Shown one piece after another: positions 9,430 through 17,949 of a DNA stretch of 64,000 nt. Source of the stretch: Inquilinus limosus DSM 16000 (GTDB lineage Bacteria; Pseudomonadota; Alphaproteobacteria; DSM-16000; Inquilinaceae); the NCBI RefSeq assembly GCF_000423185.1, contig NZ_AUHM01000001.1, positions 62,001-126,000 of the forward strand. Reading direction: 5' to 3'. The position numbers were made by a program, and so were the translations under genes. Within the stretch, counting starts at the first letter, position 1. Every line of letters begins with the position of its first letter. The notes under the pieces were generated by a model. It was not told where the DNA came from. It ran no database searches and was given only the letters and a program-made list of their open reading frames with translations.

Positions 9430-10064
9430 GCATCGAGACCGAAGACAGCCTGTGGCGCTGGCCGCTCGCCACCTTCCGCGACACGCTGGCCAGCGATTCG
9501 CCGACGCCGGGCGGCGGCTCCGCCGCCATGGTATCGGCGACGTTCGGCCTCGGCCTCGTGTTGATGGCGCTGCGCGTCACCGCCAACAAGGCGGCCGACC
9601 GAACCTTCCTCGACACCCTGATTCTGTCGGGCGAGCGGCTGATGGCCGAGCTGTCGGCCCATGCCGACGCCGATGTCGCCGTGTTCGACGCCTATATGGC
9701 GGCGCTGAAGCTGCCGAAGGCGACCGAGGGGGAGAAGGCGGCGCGGCGCAGGGCCCTGCAGGAGGCGACGATCGCCGCCACCGAGATCCCGCTGAACGCG
9801 GCCCAGACCACGCTCGAGGCGATCGACCTCGCCAACCAGGCTGCCACGCTGGCGGCGCCCCAGATCGTCAGCGATGTCGGCGCCGGCGCCGCGACGCTGT
9901 GCGGCGCGGTGGAGGCGGTGCTCTATGCCGTCGACGTCAATCTGCGCGGTCTCGACGATGCCGCCCGCCGCCAGGTCTATGCCGACAGCCGCGACCGACT
10001 GCTCGCGGCGGCGGAGCAGCGCGCCGGCGGCGTCGCGCGACTGGTGCGGGACCGGCTGCGCTGA
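9426..10064 (+). CDS. fchA: Methenyltetrahydrofolate cyclohydrolase / cyclodeaminase-family protein
   Basis: A 212-residue all-helical protein of the formiminotransferase-cyclodeaminase C-terminal family, which in bacteria acts as methenyl-THF cyclohydrolase (FchA) or formimino-THF cyclodeaminase. The diagnostic [11 protein letters not shown] motif is at residues 25-35, then the long helices with [12 protein letters not shown] and a PLNAAQTT segment. [15 protein letters not shown] lies near the C-terminus. It begins within the folD stop (ATGA overlap 9426-9429), implying coupled synthesis. Its partner indicates a methenyl-THF to formyl-THF step rather than histidine degradation, and no hut genes are near. 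Length and motifs are normal for the stand-alone family. Confidence 0.88.
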   Translation: MSIETEDSLWRWPLATFRDTLASDSPTPGGGSAAMVSATFGLGLVLMALRVTANKAADRTFLDTLILSGERLMAELSAHADADVAVFDAYMAALKLPKATEGEKAARRRALQEATIAATEIPLNAAQTTLEAIDLANQAATLAAPQIVSDVGAGAATLCGAVEAVLYAVDVNLRGLDDAARRQVYADSRDRLLAAAEQRAGGVARLVRDRLR

Positions 10065-10512
10065 GGGAGGGTGATTCTCCGGATTCGGGCGGCCTCGCCT
10101 GCCGCCGTCGGATCCGCGCGAATCCAGAGGGGCGTCCGGTGCGGAGCCGGAATGATGATCCGACCGCAGATCTCTGGCCTAATTATCTGGATCTACTGCG
10201 AAATCTTCGAGTTTGGGAAATCCCTGGCGAAAGCAGGCGCTGTCACGGCTTTGTTGCATTCGCGCCGCCCCTCGCAGCCCAACGCTTTTCCGTTTCCAAA
10301 ATCCGAACAATCGGTTAACCCGGTTGCGAATGGCCGCGCAAGCTGGTGGTGCATCGCTGCAACACTGCGCGAAATTCGCAACAGCGCGCGGTCCATTTCA
10401 ATTGCGGTCTACGCCCGACCATCGTACATCCAAAGGGAGCGGTCTGGTCGCAGCCCTTGAAGGAAGCGGGGGACGAGACCTCGGTTGAACCGTGATCAGC
10501 GAGGTATTGGAT
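10065..10512. other. 448-bp intergenic region upstream of the OmpA-type porin gene
   Basis: No convincing reading frame or RNA gene is seen. The stretch is less GC-rich than its surroundings, notably 10175-10230 and 10280-10330, as expected for the promoter and leader of a strongly expressed outer-membrane protein. A GAGG ribosome-binding site (around 10501) precedes ATG 10513. I could not pick a single -10/-35 pair with confidence. Confidence 0.5.
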
Positions 10513-11520
10513 ATGAAGAAGAACTTGATGTACGCCGTCGGTGCGGCCGCCCTGCTCGTTGCAGCTCCGGCGATGGCGCAGCAGTATCAGGCCACCGGTC
10601 TCTATGTCGGCGCCGGCGCCGGCGTGAACATCCGTCAGAATGACGAATGGAGGCTCAAGGGCGCGGACCTCGACGGCAAGTCCGAATACGACATCGGCCC
10701 GGCCGGCAACATCTACCTCGGTTACGACTGGGGCTCGTTCCGTGCGGACGCTGAAGTCAGCCTGCGCACCAACGATGTCAAGGAAGCCAAGCTCGAGGGC
10801 GAGACCTTCGCCAAGAACGGTCACTTCCGCACCATCGGCATCATGGCCAATGGCTACTACGACTTCGATTTCGGCTCGCCCTTCGTGCCGTATGTCGGTG
10901 CCGGCGTCGGTGTCGCCCTGCTCGATTCCGAGCTGAAGGCTGGCGGCAACAAGTTCAACGACTTCAACACCCAGTTCGCCTATCAGGGCATCGCGGGTGT
11001 GTCGTACAACTTCTCGCCGAACCTGGCCGCGAACCTCGAGTACCGCTACTTCGGCAACACCGAGCCGACCTTCAGCGACCAGGGCGTCAAGCTGAAGTAC
11101 GACAGCAGCAACAACCACACCATCCTGCTCGGTGTGCGCTACACCTTCGCGCCGGCTCCGGCCGTCGTCGAGGAGCCGGTTGTCGTCCAGGGCCGCAGCT
11201 ACCTGGTGTTCTTCGACTTCGACAGCTCGCGTCTGACCCCGGAAGCCCGCCAGATCGTGGCCTCGGCCGCGGCTGACGCCCTCCAGGGCAAGACCACCCG
11301 CATCGACGTCACCGGCCACACCGACCGTTCGGGTTCGGACCGGTACAACCAGGCCCTGTCGGTGCGTCGCGCCGAGGCGGTCCGTCGCGAGCTGGTCGCC
11401 GACGGCGTCGCCGACAGCCTGATCGTCACCCGCGGCGTCGGCGAGTCCGATCCGCTGGTCCCGACCGCCGACGGCGTCCGCGAGCCGCAGAACCGTCGCG
11501 TCGAGATCGTCATCAACTAA
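10513..11520 (+). CDS. OmpA-family outer-membrane protein (beta-barrel plus peptidoglycan-binding domain)
   Basis: A 335-residue outer-membrane porin. Residues 1-22 are a signal peptide (MKKNLMYAVGAAALLVAAP, cleavage after MAQ). The next ~190 residues form an 8-stranded barrel with GLYVGAGAG, YLGYDWGSFRADAEV, PYVGAGVGVA, YNFSPNLAANLEYRYFG and a terminal strand LLGVRYTF. A short Pro/Val hinge (APAPAVVEEPVV) leads to the OmpA C-terminal domain with VFFDFDSSRLTPEA and TGHTDRSGSDRYN, containing the Asp/Arg pair that binds diaminopimelate in peptidoglycan. It links outer membrane to cell wall. Codon use is strongly biased to a narrow set, consistent with high expression. The upstream frame is open for seven codons, but ATG 10513 with its GAGG site is the signal-peptide start. 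A strong terminator follows, so it is monocistronic. Confidence 0.93.
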   Translation: MKKNLMYAVGAAALLVAAPAMAQQYQATGLYVGAGAGVNIRQNDEWRLKGADLDGKSEYDIGPAGNIYLGYDWGSFRADAEVSLRTNDVKEAKLEGETFAKNGHFRTIGIMANGYYDFDFGSPFVPYVGAGVGVALLDSELKAGGNKFNDFNTQFAYQGIAGVSYNFSPNLAANLEYRYFGNTEPTFSDQGVKLKYDSSNNHTILLGVRYTFAPAPAVVEEPVVVQGRSYLVFFDFDSSRLTPEARQIVASAAADALQGKTTRIDVTGHTDRSGSDRYNQALSVRRAEAVRRELVADGVADSLIVTRGVGESDPLVPTADGVREPQNRRVEIVIN

Positions 11521-11551
11521 GACGGTCTTTCAAAGATCCCATCGGGAGAGG

Positions 11552-11582
11552 GGGGCGTCCTTCGGGGCGCCCCTTTCTTTTT
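11552..11582 (+). terminator. Rho-independent terminator after the OmpA-type gene
   Basis: GGGGCGTCC (11552-11560), a TTCG tetraloop and GGGCGCCCC (11565-11573) form a 9-bp stem with one G-T pair. It is followed by TTTCTTTTT and lies 32 bp after the porin stop. Confidence 0.92.
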
Positions 11583-11628
11583 GAGGGTTTGAGGAGAGAC
11601 GCAGCCGGCCCGCCGTGGGCTCAAGCGT

Positions 11629-11700
11629 CCTTCGCCATCCCCGCGAAAGCGGGGATCTCGCGACAGTCCGACCGGATGAAGATCCCACCTTCGCGGGATT
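11629..11700. repeat. Dispersed palindromic repeat (CATCCCCGCGAAAGCGGGGATC type)
   Basis: ATCCCCGC-GAAA-GCGGGGAT (11637-11656) is a perfect 8-bp stem with GAAA loop. A second, degenerate copy of the same core follows on the other strand (TCGCGGGATTGGCG, about 11692-11705). This core is a familiar intergenic repeat in alphaproteobacterial genomes. It lies between the porin terminator and the 3' end of cysQ. Confidence 0.7.
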
Positions 11701-11739
11701 GGCGGACCAAAGAGAGATCTGCCGGGGAGAGGGCGAAGA

Positions 11740-12515
<776 letters not shown>

Positions 12516-12516
<1 letters not shown>

Positions 12517-13889
12517 CACGCGGCCTCCCGCAGCGCCGACCAGGTGTCCTCCAGCGCCAGGCCGAAGCGGCGCAGCATCTCGGCGACGCCGGCCTCGTCG
12601 ATGATCATCGGCGGGCAGAAGGCGATGGCGTCGCCCGGCATCGCCCGGGTCAGCAGCCCGTACGCCTGGGCCCGGCGGACCAGTTCGGCGCCGACGCCCT
12701 TGGCCTTGTCGAAATTGGTCCGGCCGGCCTTGTCCGCCACCAGCTCGGCCGCCGCGATCAGACCGAGGCCGCGCACCTCGCCGACCAGCGGATGGTCGGC
12801 GTAGCGGCGCAGCCCTTCCTGCAACGCGGCGCCGACCCGCCGCACCCGGCCGACGATGTCGGCCTCGCGATAGATCTTCAGCGTCTCCAGCGCCACCGCC
12901 GCGGCGACCGGATGGCCGCCATAGGTGTTGCCGTGGCCGAACAGGCCGTGCTTGTCGCTGCCGGCCACCAGCGCCTCGTAGACCGGGCCGGACACCAGCG
13001 TCGCCGCGATCGGCAGGAAGCCAGCCGAGAGCTGCTTGGCCACGGTCATGATGTCCGGCCGGATGCCGAAGGTGTCGCAGCCGAACCAGCTGCCGGTGCG
13101 GCCGAAGCCGCAGATCACCTCGTCGGCGATGAACAGCACGTCGTGCCGGCGCAGCACCGCCTGCACCTTCTCGAAATAGGTGCGCGGCGGCACGATCACG
13201 CCGCCCGCGCCCATCACCGGCTCGGCGATGAAGGCGGCCACCGTCTCCGGCCCCTCGGCCCGGATCACGGCATCCAGCTGCTCGGCCAGGCGGGTGGCGT
13301 AATCCTCCTCGCTCTCGCCCGGCCCGGCGCCGTGATAGTGGTGCGGGGTGTCGACATGCACCACCCGGCCGACCGGCAGATCGAAGCCGTCCTGCGCGTA
13401 GGCCAAGCCGGTCAGGCTGCCCGACATCACCGTGACGCCGTGATAGGCCTTGCGGCGGGCGATGATCTTCTTCTTCTCCGGCCGCCCCAACGCGTTGTTG
13501 ACGTACCAGGCGATCTTGACCGCGAGGTCGTTGGCCTCGGAGCCGGAATTGACGAACAGCGCCCGCTCCAGCGGCTCCGGCGCGATCGCCATCAGCGCCT
13601 CGGCAAGGTCGACCAGCACGTCCGGCACCTTGCCGCCGAAGGCGTGATAGAAGGGCAGCTGCCGCATCTGCCGCGTCGCCGCCTCGACCAGCCGCTCCTG
13701 ATCGAAGCCGAGCCCGGCGCACCAGAGGCCGGCCAGCCCTTCGATGTATTCGCGCCCCTCCTCGTCATAGACGTGGATGCCCTTGCCGCGGCTGATCACC
13801 AGCGGCCCGGTCTCGCGATGAACGCTGAGATTGGTGTAGGGATGCAGCAGATAGGCGACGTCCCGCGCGGCGGTGGAGTTGGGGATCAC
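12516..13889 (-). CDS. Class III (omega) PLP-dependent aminotransferase
   Basis: A 457-residue fold-type I aminotransferase of the omega-transaminase branch, which typically moves amino groups from polyamines, beta-alanine or amines to pyruvate. Motifs in order: the N-terminal LHPYTNL segment, YDEEGREYIEGLAGLW, FVNSGSEAND (phosphate-binding), the AYHGVTVM loop, AEPVMGAGGVIVPP, FIADEVICGFGRTGSWFG, and the PLP lysine in TVAKQLSAGFLPI. GHGNTYGGHPVAAA follows. The start is GTG at 13889, overlapping the araC stop by four bases (GTGA), so it is co-translated with its likely regulator. Its length and the LHPYTN opening resemble putrescine/pyruvate or beta-alanine transaminases. The substrate cannot be fixed from sequence alone. 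Confidence 0.9.
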
Positions 13890-14719
13890 GAGCGGCGTCC
13901 TCCGGCTGGTCGTTGGCGTCCGCCATGGTTACCGGAAGGCGGCGGTGCCGTCCCGGGCGTTTCGCGCATGGCTGGCCCGGAGCCGGGGGCCGCGAAGCGG
14001 AAATAGCGCTTCGGCGTCGTGCCGGTGGCTTCCCGGAAGTCCCGGATGAAGTTGCTCGCCGACCCGAAGCCCAGATCGTGCGCCACCGCCGTGACCGACC
14101 CGCCCTCGGCGAGCCTGATCAGGGCGGTCCGCAGCCGGACCTGCCGCCGATAGGCGGTGAAGCTCATCCGCGCCTCCCGCTGGAACGCCCGCGCCAGCGA
14201 CCGCGTCGTCGTTCCCAGCCGCACGGCCCATTCGGCCAGCATCCCGGCCTGCCCCGGATCGTCCGCGAAGGCCGCCTCGATCGCCTTCAAGCCCGGGGAC
14301 GTCATCGGCGGAATGAACAGCCCGGGCGCCGGCAGCAATGTCAGCTCGTCGGCGAGGACCAGGCAGAGGCGATGCCGGGCGCGGCCCTGCGGGCGCCCGG
14401 CTTCCAGGGCCAGGATCACCTCGCGCAGCAGCGGGCTGACCGCGACGATGCCGCAGCGGTCCGGCAGCCGGCGCAGCAGGGCGCCGCGGCAATAGGCGCT
14501 CAGCATCTCGAAGCCGGCGGAGGTCTCGACCCGATGCTCCTCGCCGGCCGGCAGCCAGCAGCCCCGGAGCGGCGGGACGACCCATTGCCCCCGGCGCGTG
14601 TGCAGCACCATGACTCCCCGGCCCGGATAGATCAGTTGGGCAAGCGGATGGTGGTGCCATGTCCCGGAGAAGCCGGCCGGGAAGCGCGCATGTTCGACAT
14701 CGATCCAGCCCTCCGTCAC
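13886..14719 (-). CDS. AraC-family transcriptional regulator with cupin sensor
   Basis: A 277-residue regulator. The N-terminal half is a cupin-type effector domain: GTWHHHPLAQLIYPGRGVM with a histidine cluster, and WLPAGEEHRVE. The C-terminal half has the double HTH of the AraC/XylS family: RLGTTTRSLARAFQREARMS, then VAHDLGFGSASNFIRDFREATGTTPKRY. A Pro/Gly-rich tail follows. It is the first cistron of the operon with the aminotransferase and cysQ (GTGA overlap) and so probably controls amine catabolism. A nested inverted repeat in its promoter region (14743-14785), shared with the divergent methyltransferase gene, is the best candidate binding site. Confidence 0.88.
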   Translation of the reverse strand: MTEGWIDVEHARFPAGFSGTWHHHPLAQLIYPGRGVMVLHTRRGQWVVPPLRGCWLPAGEEHRVETSAGFEMLSAYCRGALLRRLPDRCGIVAVSPLLREVILALEAGRPQGRARHRLCLVLADELTLLPAPGLFIPPMTSPGLKAIEAAFADDPGQAGMLAEWAVRLGTTTRSLARAFQREARMSFTAYRRQVRLRTALIRLAEGGSVTAVAHDLGFGSASNFIRDFREATGTTPKRYFRFAAPGSGPAMRETPGTAPPPSGNHGGRQRPAGGRRS

Positions 14720-14742
14720 GGCCTCTCCTTCGACAGCCCCGT

Positions 14743-14785
14743 GTCCGATCGGGAATATACCGTGTCAGCCGTAGCGGTATCGGAC
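14743..14785. promoter_or_regulatory. Nested inverted repeat between divergent araC and methyltransferase genes
   Basis: Outer arms GTCCGAT (14743-14749) / ATCGGAC (14779-14785) enclose inner arms ATACCG (14757-14762) / CGGTAT (14775-14780), with a 12-base centre. It lies between two divergent starts (14719 minus, 14832 plus). It could be an operator of the AraC-type regulator controlling both directions. Confidence 0.45.
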
Positions 14786-14831
14786 GCTCGGCCGGAACGA
14801 TAGCCTCGGTCGAACGAATGATGGAGGCCGC

Positions 14832-15563
14832 ATGACGCCGACCATGATGACGCCGCGGACCGAGCCCGACGAAACGCCACGCCCGCGCGGAGACCACAGG
14901 CAGGATCTCCTGGCCGCGGTGCGCGGCGTCCGACCGTCTTCCGTCCTGGATGTCGGCTGCGGCGACGGCACCTTCCTGCAGGCCGTGATCGCCGACGGCC
15001 TGGTCCGCGGCATCGGCCTCGAACCGGAGGAGACCGCCGCCGACCAGGCGCGGGCGCGCGGATTGGAGATCCACCCCGGCCGGGCCGAGGCCCTGCCCTT
15101 CGCGGATGACAGCTTCGATGTCGTGACCCTGGAGTATGTCGCCCATCACGTCGAGAACCTGCCCAGGAGCCTGCGGGAGGCGGTCCGGGTGGCCCGGCGC
15201 GCCGTCTTCATCCTCGACGGCTGGTACGACGAGGAGCTGCCCTCGCAGCGGGTGATGCGCGATCTCGACGACTGGCGAAAACGGATCGATCGCCGGCTCG
15301 GCCTCGTCCACAATCCCTGCCCCAGGCCCCGCGACCTGACCGACCCGCTGCTCGCCTCCGGTCCGCTCGAGATCGACTATGCCTGCCGTCTGGAGCTGTG
15401 TCCGAGGTCGCTGGCGCAGTTGGAGTCGGAGTCGTGGCGGCACCTGGAAGCCGTCGCCCCGGCGCCCGATCTGGCCACGGAGCTGGACCGGATCCTCGAT
15501 CAGGGCCGGCTGCACGGCTGCACCGAGGCCGGAGCCCTGCTGCTGGCCGCGCGGTTTCCCTAG
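14832..15563 (+). CDS. Class I SAM-dependent methyltransferase (type 11)
   Basis: A 243-residue cytosolic protein with the SAM-binding Rossmann motifs: VLDVGCGDGTFLQ (motif I), an acidic residue at the end of the next strand (GIGLEPEET), ALPFADDSFDVVTLEYVAHHV (motifs II/III) and a REAVRVARRAVFI helix-strand. The C-terminal part (CRLELCPRSLAQLE...) is not a recognisable substrate domain. An upstream GGAGG supports ATG 14832. The stop overlaps the convergent acyltransferase stop by four bases (CTAG, 15560-15563). The substrate is unknown. Divergence from the araC operon across a shared inverted repeat suggests, but does not show, co-regulation. Confidence 0.82.
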   Translation: MTPTMMTPRTEPDETPRPRGDHRQDLLAAVRGVRPSSVLDVGCGDGTFLQAVIADGLVRGIGLEPEETAADQARARGLEIHPGRAEALPFADDSFDVVTLEYVAHHVENLPRSLREAVRVARRAVFILDGWYDEELPSQRVMRDLDDWRKRIDRRLGLVHNPCPRPRDLTDPLLASGPLEIDYACRLELCPRSLAQLESESWRHLEAVAPAPDLATELDRILDQGRLHGCTEAGALLLAARFP

Positions 15564-16714
15564 GGTGCGCTGCCGCCCGGCAACACGGCCATGCCGGCCG
15601 GAGGCGACGTGCGCAGCGGGACCGGCAATCGCAGCGCCTTGGCTGTCCGGCGGATGACGGCCGCAGCCCACGAGACCCGGCGCAACGCCGGCAGCTCCAC
15701 CAGGGTCCAGGACAGGAAGGCCACCGGCAGGGTGATCAGCACCATCAGCGGAAACAGTTGCGGCCACAGCAGCCCGGGCCACAGGCTGATCAGGATCTGG
15801 CCGATCGGCCAGTGCCAGATATAGGCGGCGTAGGACAGCTCACCGACCCGGCCGTAGCCGAGAATCCAGCCCTTCGGGACCAGGGCGAGCCACAGGGCAG
15901 CCGCGCCGCAGGCCAGGATCGAGGCCAGCTCCGCCCACAACGTGCCCCGCACCAGCACCGTCAGCCCGCCGAGCAGGACCACCAGCCAAAGGGACAGCGG
16001 AATCCAGCGGCGATAGTGGTAGAGGGCAACGCCGATCGTGAAGCTGATGCCGAAACCGGCCACGGCGTCGACCGGTATGATCAAGCGGAGATCGGTGCCG
16101 AAGGTGACGCCGAAATACACCGCAGTGATGGCGGCCAGCGTCAGCGGCAGCCACCGGGGCGACAGCCATCCGGCCACCGACACCAGCGCCAGCGCGACAT
16201 AGCAGAGGATTTCGTAGAGCAGCGTCCACAGCGACGGGTTGATCGCGGTCGCCCACGGCACGGTCTCGAACATGCCCGGCAGGTCGGGCACGAACAGCCC
16301 GCTCGACGCCTTCGGCAGGAAGAGCCATGTGTCCAGCCTGCTGAAATAGTCCGGGACGGACAGGCTGGTCATCAAGGGGCCGATCAGGAAGACCATGACG
16401 GCGGAGAACAGCAGCAGCGGCGGCGCGATCCGCATCACCCGGGCCGCGGCATAGGCACAGAGCGAGGCCCGCTTGTCCAGGCTCATCGCCACCATGATGC
16501 CGCTGAAGAGGAAGAACAGCCGCAGCGCGTTCTTGCCCATCAGCACAAGAGCGTTCCGGAATTCCGGATCGTGCTCCAGATAATACGACTCCATGCCGCT
16601 GATTTCGATCGAGTGGGCGAAGACGATGAACAGCGCACCGATCATGCGGCACAGGTGGAAGTTGTTCCGCCGTGCCTCCATCGCCTGCTGCAGTGTCCGC
16701 AAACGGGCCTCCAT
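15560..16714 (-). CDS. Acyltransferase-3 family membrane protein
   Basis: A polytopic inner-membrane O-acyltransferase of about 384 residues. The signature of the family is the first membrane segment NFHLCRMIGALFIVFAHS, where R and H are catalytic in related OafA/NodX-like enzymes. It is followed by RLFFLFSGIMVAMSL, AARVMRIAPPLLLF, NPSLWTLLYEILCYVAL, and ELSYAAYIWHWPIGQ near the C-terminus. About ten hydrophobic segments are visible. ATG at 16714 is preferred; an in-frame ATG 33 codons upstream (16813) would add a basic, Cys-rich stretch with no homology. Such proteins acetylate or succinylate lipopolysaccharide, capsule or exported glycans. No polysaccharide genes are adjacent, so the acceptor is unknown. 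Confidence 0.85.
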   Translation of the reverse strand: MEARLRTLQQAMEARRNNFHLCRMIGALFIVFAHSIEISGMESYYLEHDPEFRNALVLMGKNALRLFFLFSGIMVAMSLDKRASLCAYAAARVMRIAPPLLLFSAVMVFLIGPLMTSLSVPDYFSRLDTWLFLPKASSGLFVPDLPGMFETVPWATAINPSLWTLLYEILCYVALALVSVAGWLSPRWLPLTLAAITAVYFGVTFGTDLRLIIPVDAVAGFGISFTIGVALYHYRRWIPLSLWLVVLLGGLTVLVRGTLWAELASILACGAAALWLALVPKGWILGYGRVGELSYAAYIWHWPIGQILISLWPGLLWPQLFPLMVLITLPVAFLSWTLVELPALRRVSWAAAVIRRTAKALRLPVPLRTSPPAGMAVLPGGSAP

Positions 16715-16911
16715 CGCCACCGGCCGCCGCCTTGCGCCGGCGGCCGGTACCGCGCGTCGACACGTCTTCCGGCAGGCGACACTGCACCGCGCCACAGCCG
16801 TACGCGTCGACATACCCGGCTGCTCGATCGAGCATCCGGCAGGATGCGAATGCCGATCAAGGCGGCCACACGGCGAAGACGCTACCCCGAAGGATGGAAG
16901 GAGCGACCGGA

Positions 16912-17751
16912 TCAGCCCTCCTGCGCCTCATGCCGGCGGCCGAGGGCGACGGCCAGGGTCAGGGCCAGGCAGGGGGTGGCCGAGAGCGAACGGAAGGCGT
17001 CGATCTCGCCCTCATGCACCACGAAGCAGGCATCGGCGATCGGATAGACGGGGCTGAGGTCGCTGTCGGTGATGGCGACGATCGGCACGCCGGCGGCCCG
17101 GGCCCGGCGCGCCACCTCCTGCACATCCGGGGCGTAGCTGCGGAAGGTGACGACGAACAGCGCGTCGCCCGGGCGGATCGCCCGGGCCTGCTCCGCCAGC
17201 ATGCCGCCGAAATTGTCGAGCAGATGCACCGGCCGGTCGAGCTGGGCCAGCAGGTAGGAGAGATAGACCGCGATCGGGAAGGACCGGCGCTGGGCCGCCA
17301 GATGGATGCAGTCGGCCTGCGCCAGGATGTCGACCGCGCGGGCGAAGACCGCCGGGTCGACATCGCCGCGCAGCCGCTCCAGCGCGCCGACCGAGATGTC
17401 GATGAAGGCGTTGAGCGGGCCGGATGGCGTGTCGGCGCCGCCGAAGCGGGCGTCGAGCGTGCGGATGCGCGCCTCGTAGCTCGGCATCCGTTCCACCAGC
17501 TGGGCCCGGAACAGGCGCTGCATCTCGGAGAAGCCGTCGAAGCCGAGCGCCTGGGCGAAGCGGACCAGGGCCGAAGGCTGCACCTCGGCCTTGGCGGCGA
17601 TCACCGCCACCGTCTCCAGCGCGATCACGTCGGGATGGGCCAGGGCGAATTCGGCGATGGTCTTGAGCCGCTTGCTGAGGGCCGGGTAGCGGACCGCGAT
17701 GGCGCCGCGCAGCGCCTCGAAGCTGTCCGGCGCCGGCTCGACCGTTCCCAT
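16912..17751 (-). CDS. RpiR/MurR-family regulator of amino-sugar genes
   Basis: About 279 residues from ATG 17751. An N-terminal RpiR HTH (LSKRLKTIAEFALAHPD, ALETVAVIAAKAEVQPSALVRFAQALGF) is followed by a C-terminal SIS domain that binds phosphosugars (IHLAAQRRSFPIAVYLSYLL, GDALFVVTFRSYAPDV, VPIVAITDSDLSP). Longer starts up to 17838 exist. However, a striking palindrome (17783-17801) lies inside that extension, so the true start is probably downstream of it; GGGG seven bases before 17751 is a good ribosome-binding site. It is divergent from the GlcNAc kinase, nagA and deaminase genes and is very likely their GlcNAc-6-P- or GlcN-6-P-responsive regulator. Confidence 0.88.
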   Translation of the reverse strand: MGTVEPAPDSFEALRGAIAVRYPALSKRLKTIAEFALAHPDVIALETVAVIAAKAEVQPSALVRFAQALGFDGFSEMQRLFRAQLVERMPSYEARIRTLDARFGGADTPSGPLNAFIDISVGALERLRGDVDPAVFARAVDILAQADCIHLAAQRRSFPIAVYLSYLLAQLDRPVHLLDNFGGMLAEQARAIRPGDALFVVTFRSYAPDVQEVARRARAAGVPIVAITDSDLSPVYPIADACFVVHEGEIDAFRSLSATPCLALTLAVALGRRHEAQEG

Positions 17752-17775
17752 GTCCGTCCCCGCCATGCCCATTCG

Positions 17776-17801
17776 TTCCAAATGTTCCAACTCTTGGAAC
17801 A
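17776..17801. promoter_or_regulatory. Candidate RpiR operator, three TTCCAA half-sites
   Basis: TGTTCCAA-CTC-TTGGAACA (17783-17801) is a perfect 19-bp palindrome. A further direct half-site TTCCAA (17776-17781) precedes it at the same 9-bp spacing. It sits in the divergent region between the regulator and the GlcNAc genes, just upstream of the preferred regulator start. Confidence 0.65.
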
Positions 17802-17949
17802 ATAATCCCAGGTCGGACTGCGAGGAAACGCCATTCATGTGGCCCGGCCGGCATTCGGGTGGTATAGACCAGCCAGCGCGATACGCTGGCGGCTGACGCG
17901 GCCGGCCCGGCTTGCTAGCGTCCAGCGCGCCGACACATCAGGACCAGGC

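Noticed and set aside
17752-17838. Longer N-terminus of the RpiR regulator from ATG 17838.
   Set aside because: It would include the perfect operator palindrome within coding sequence, and homology starts downstream.
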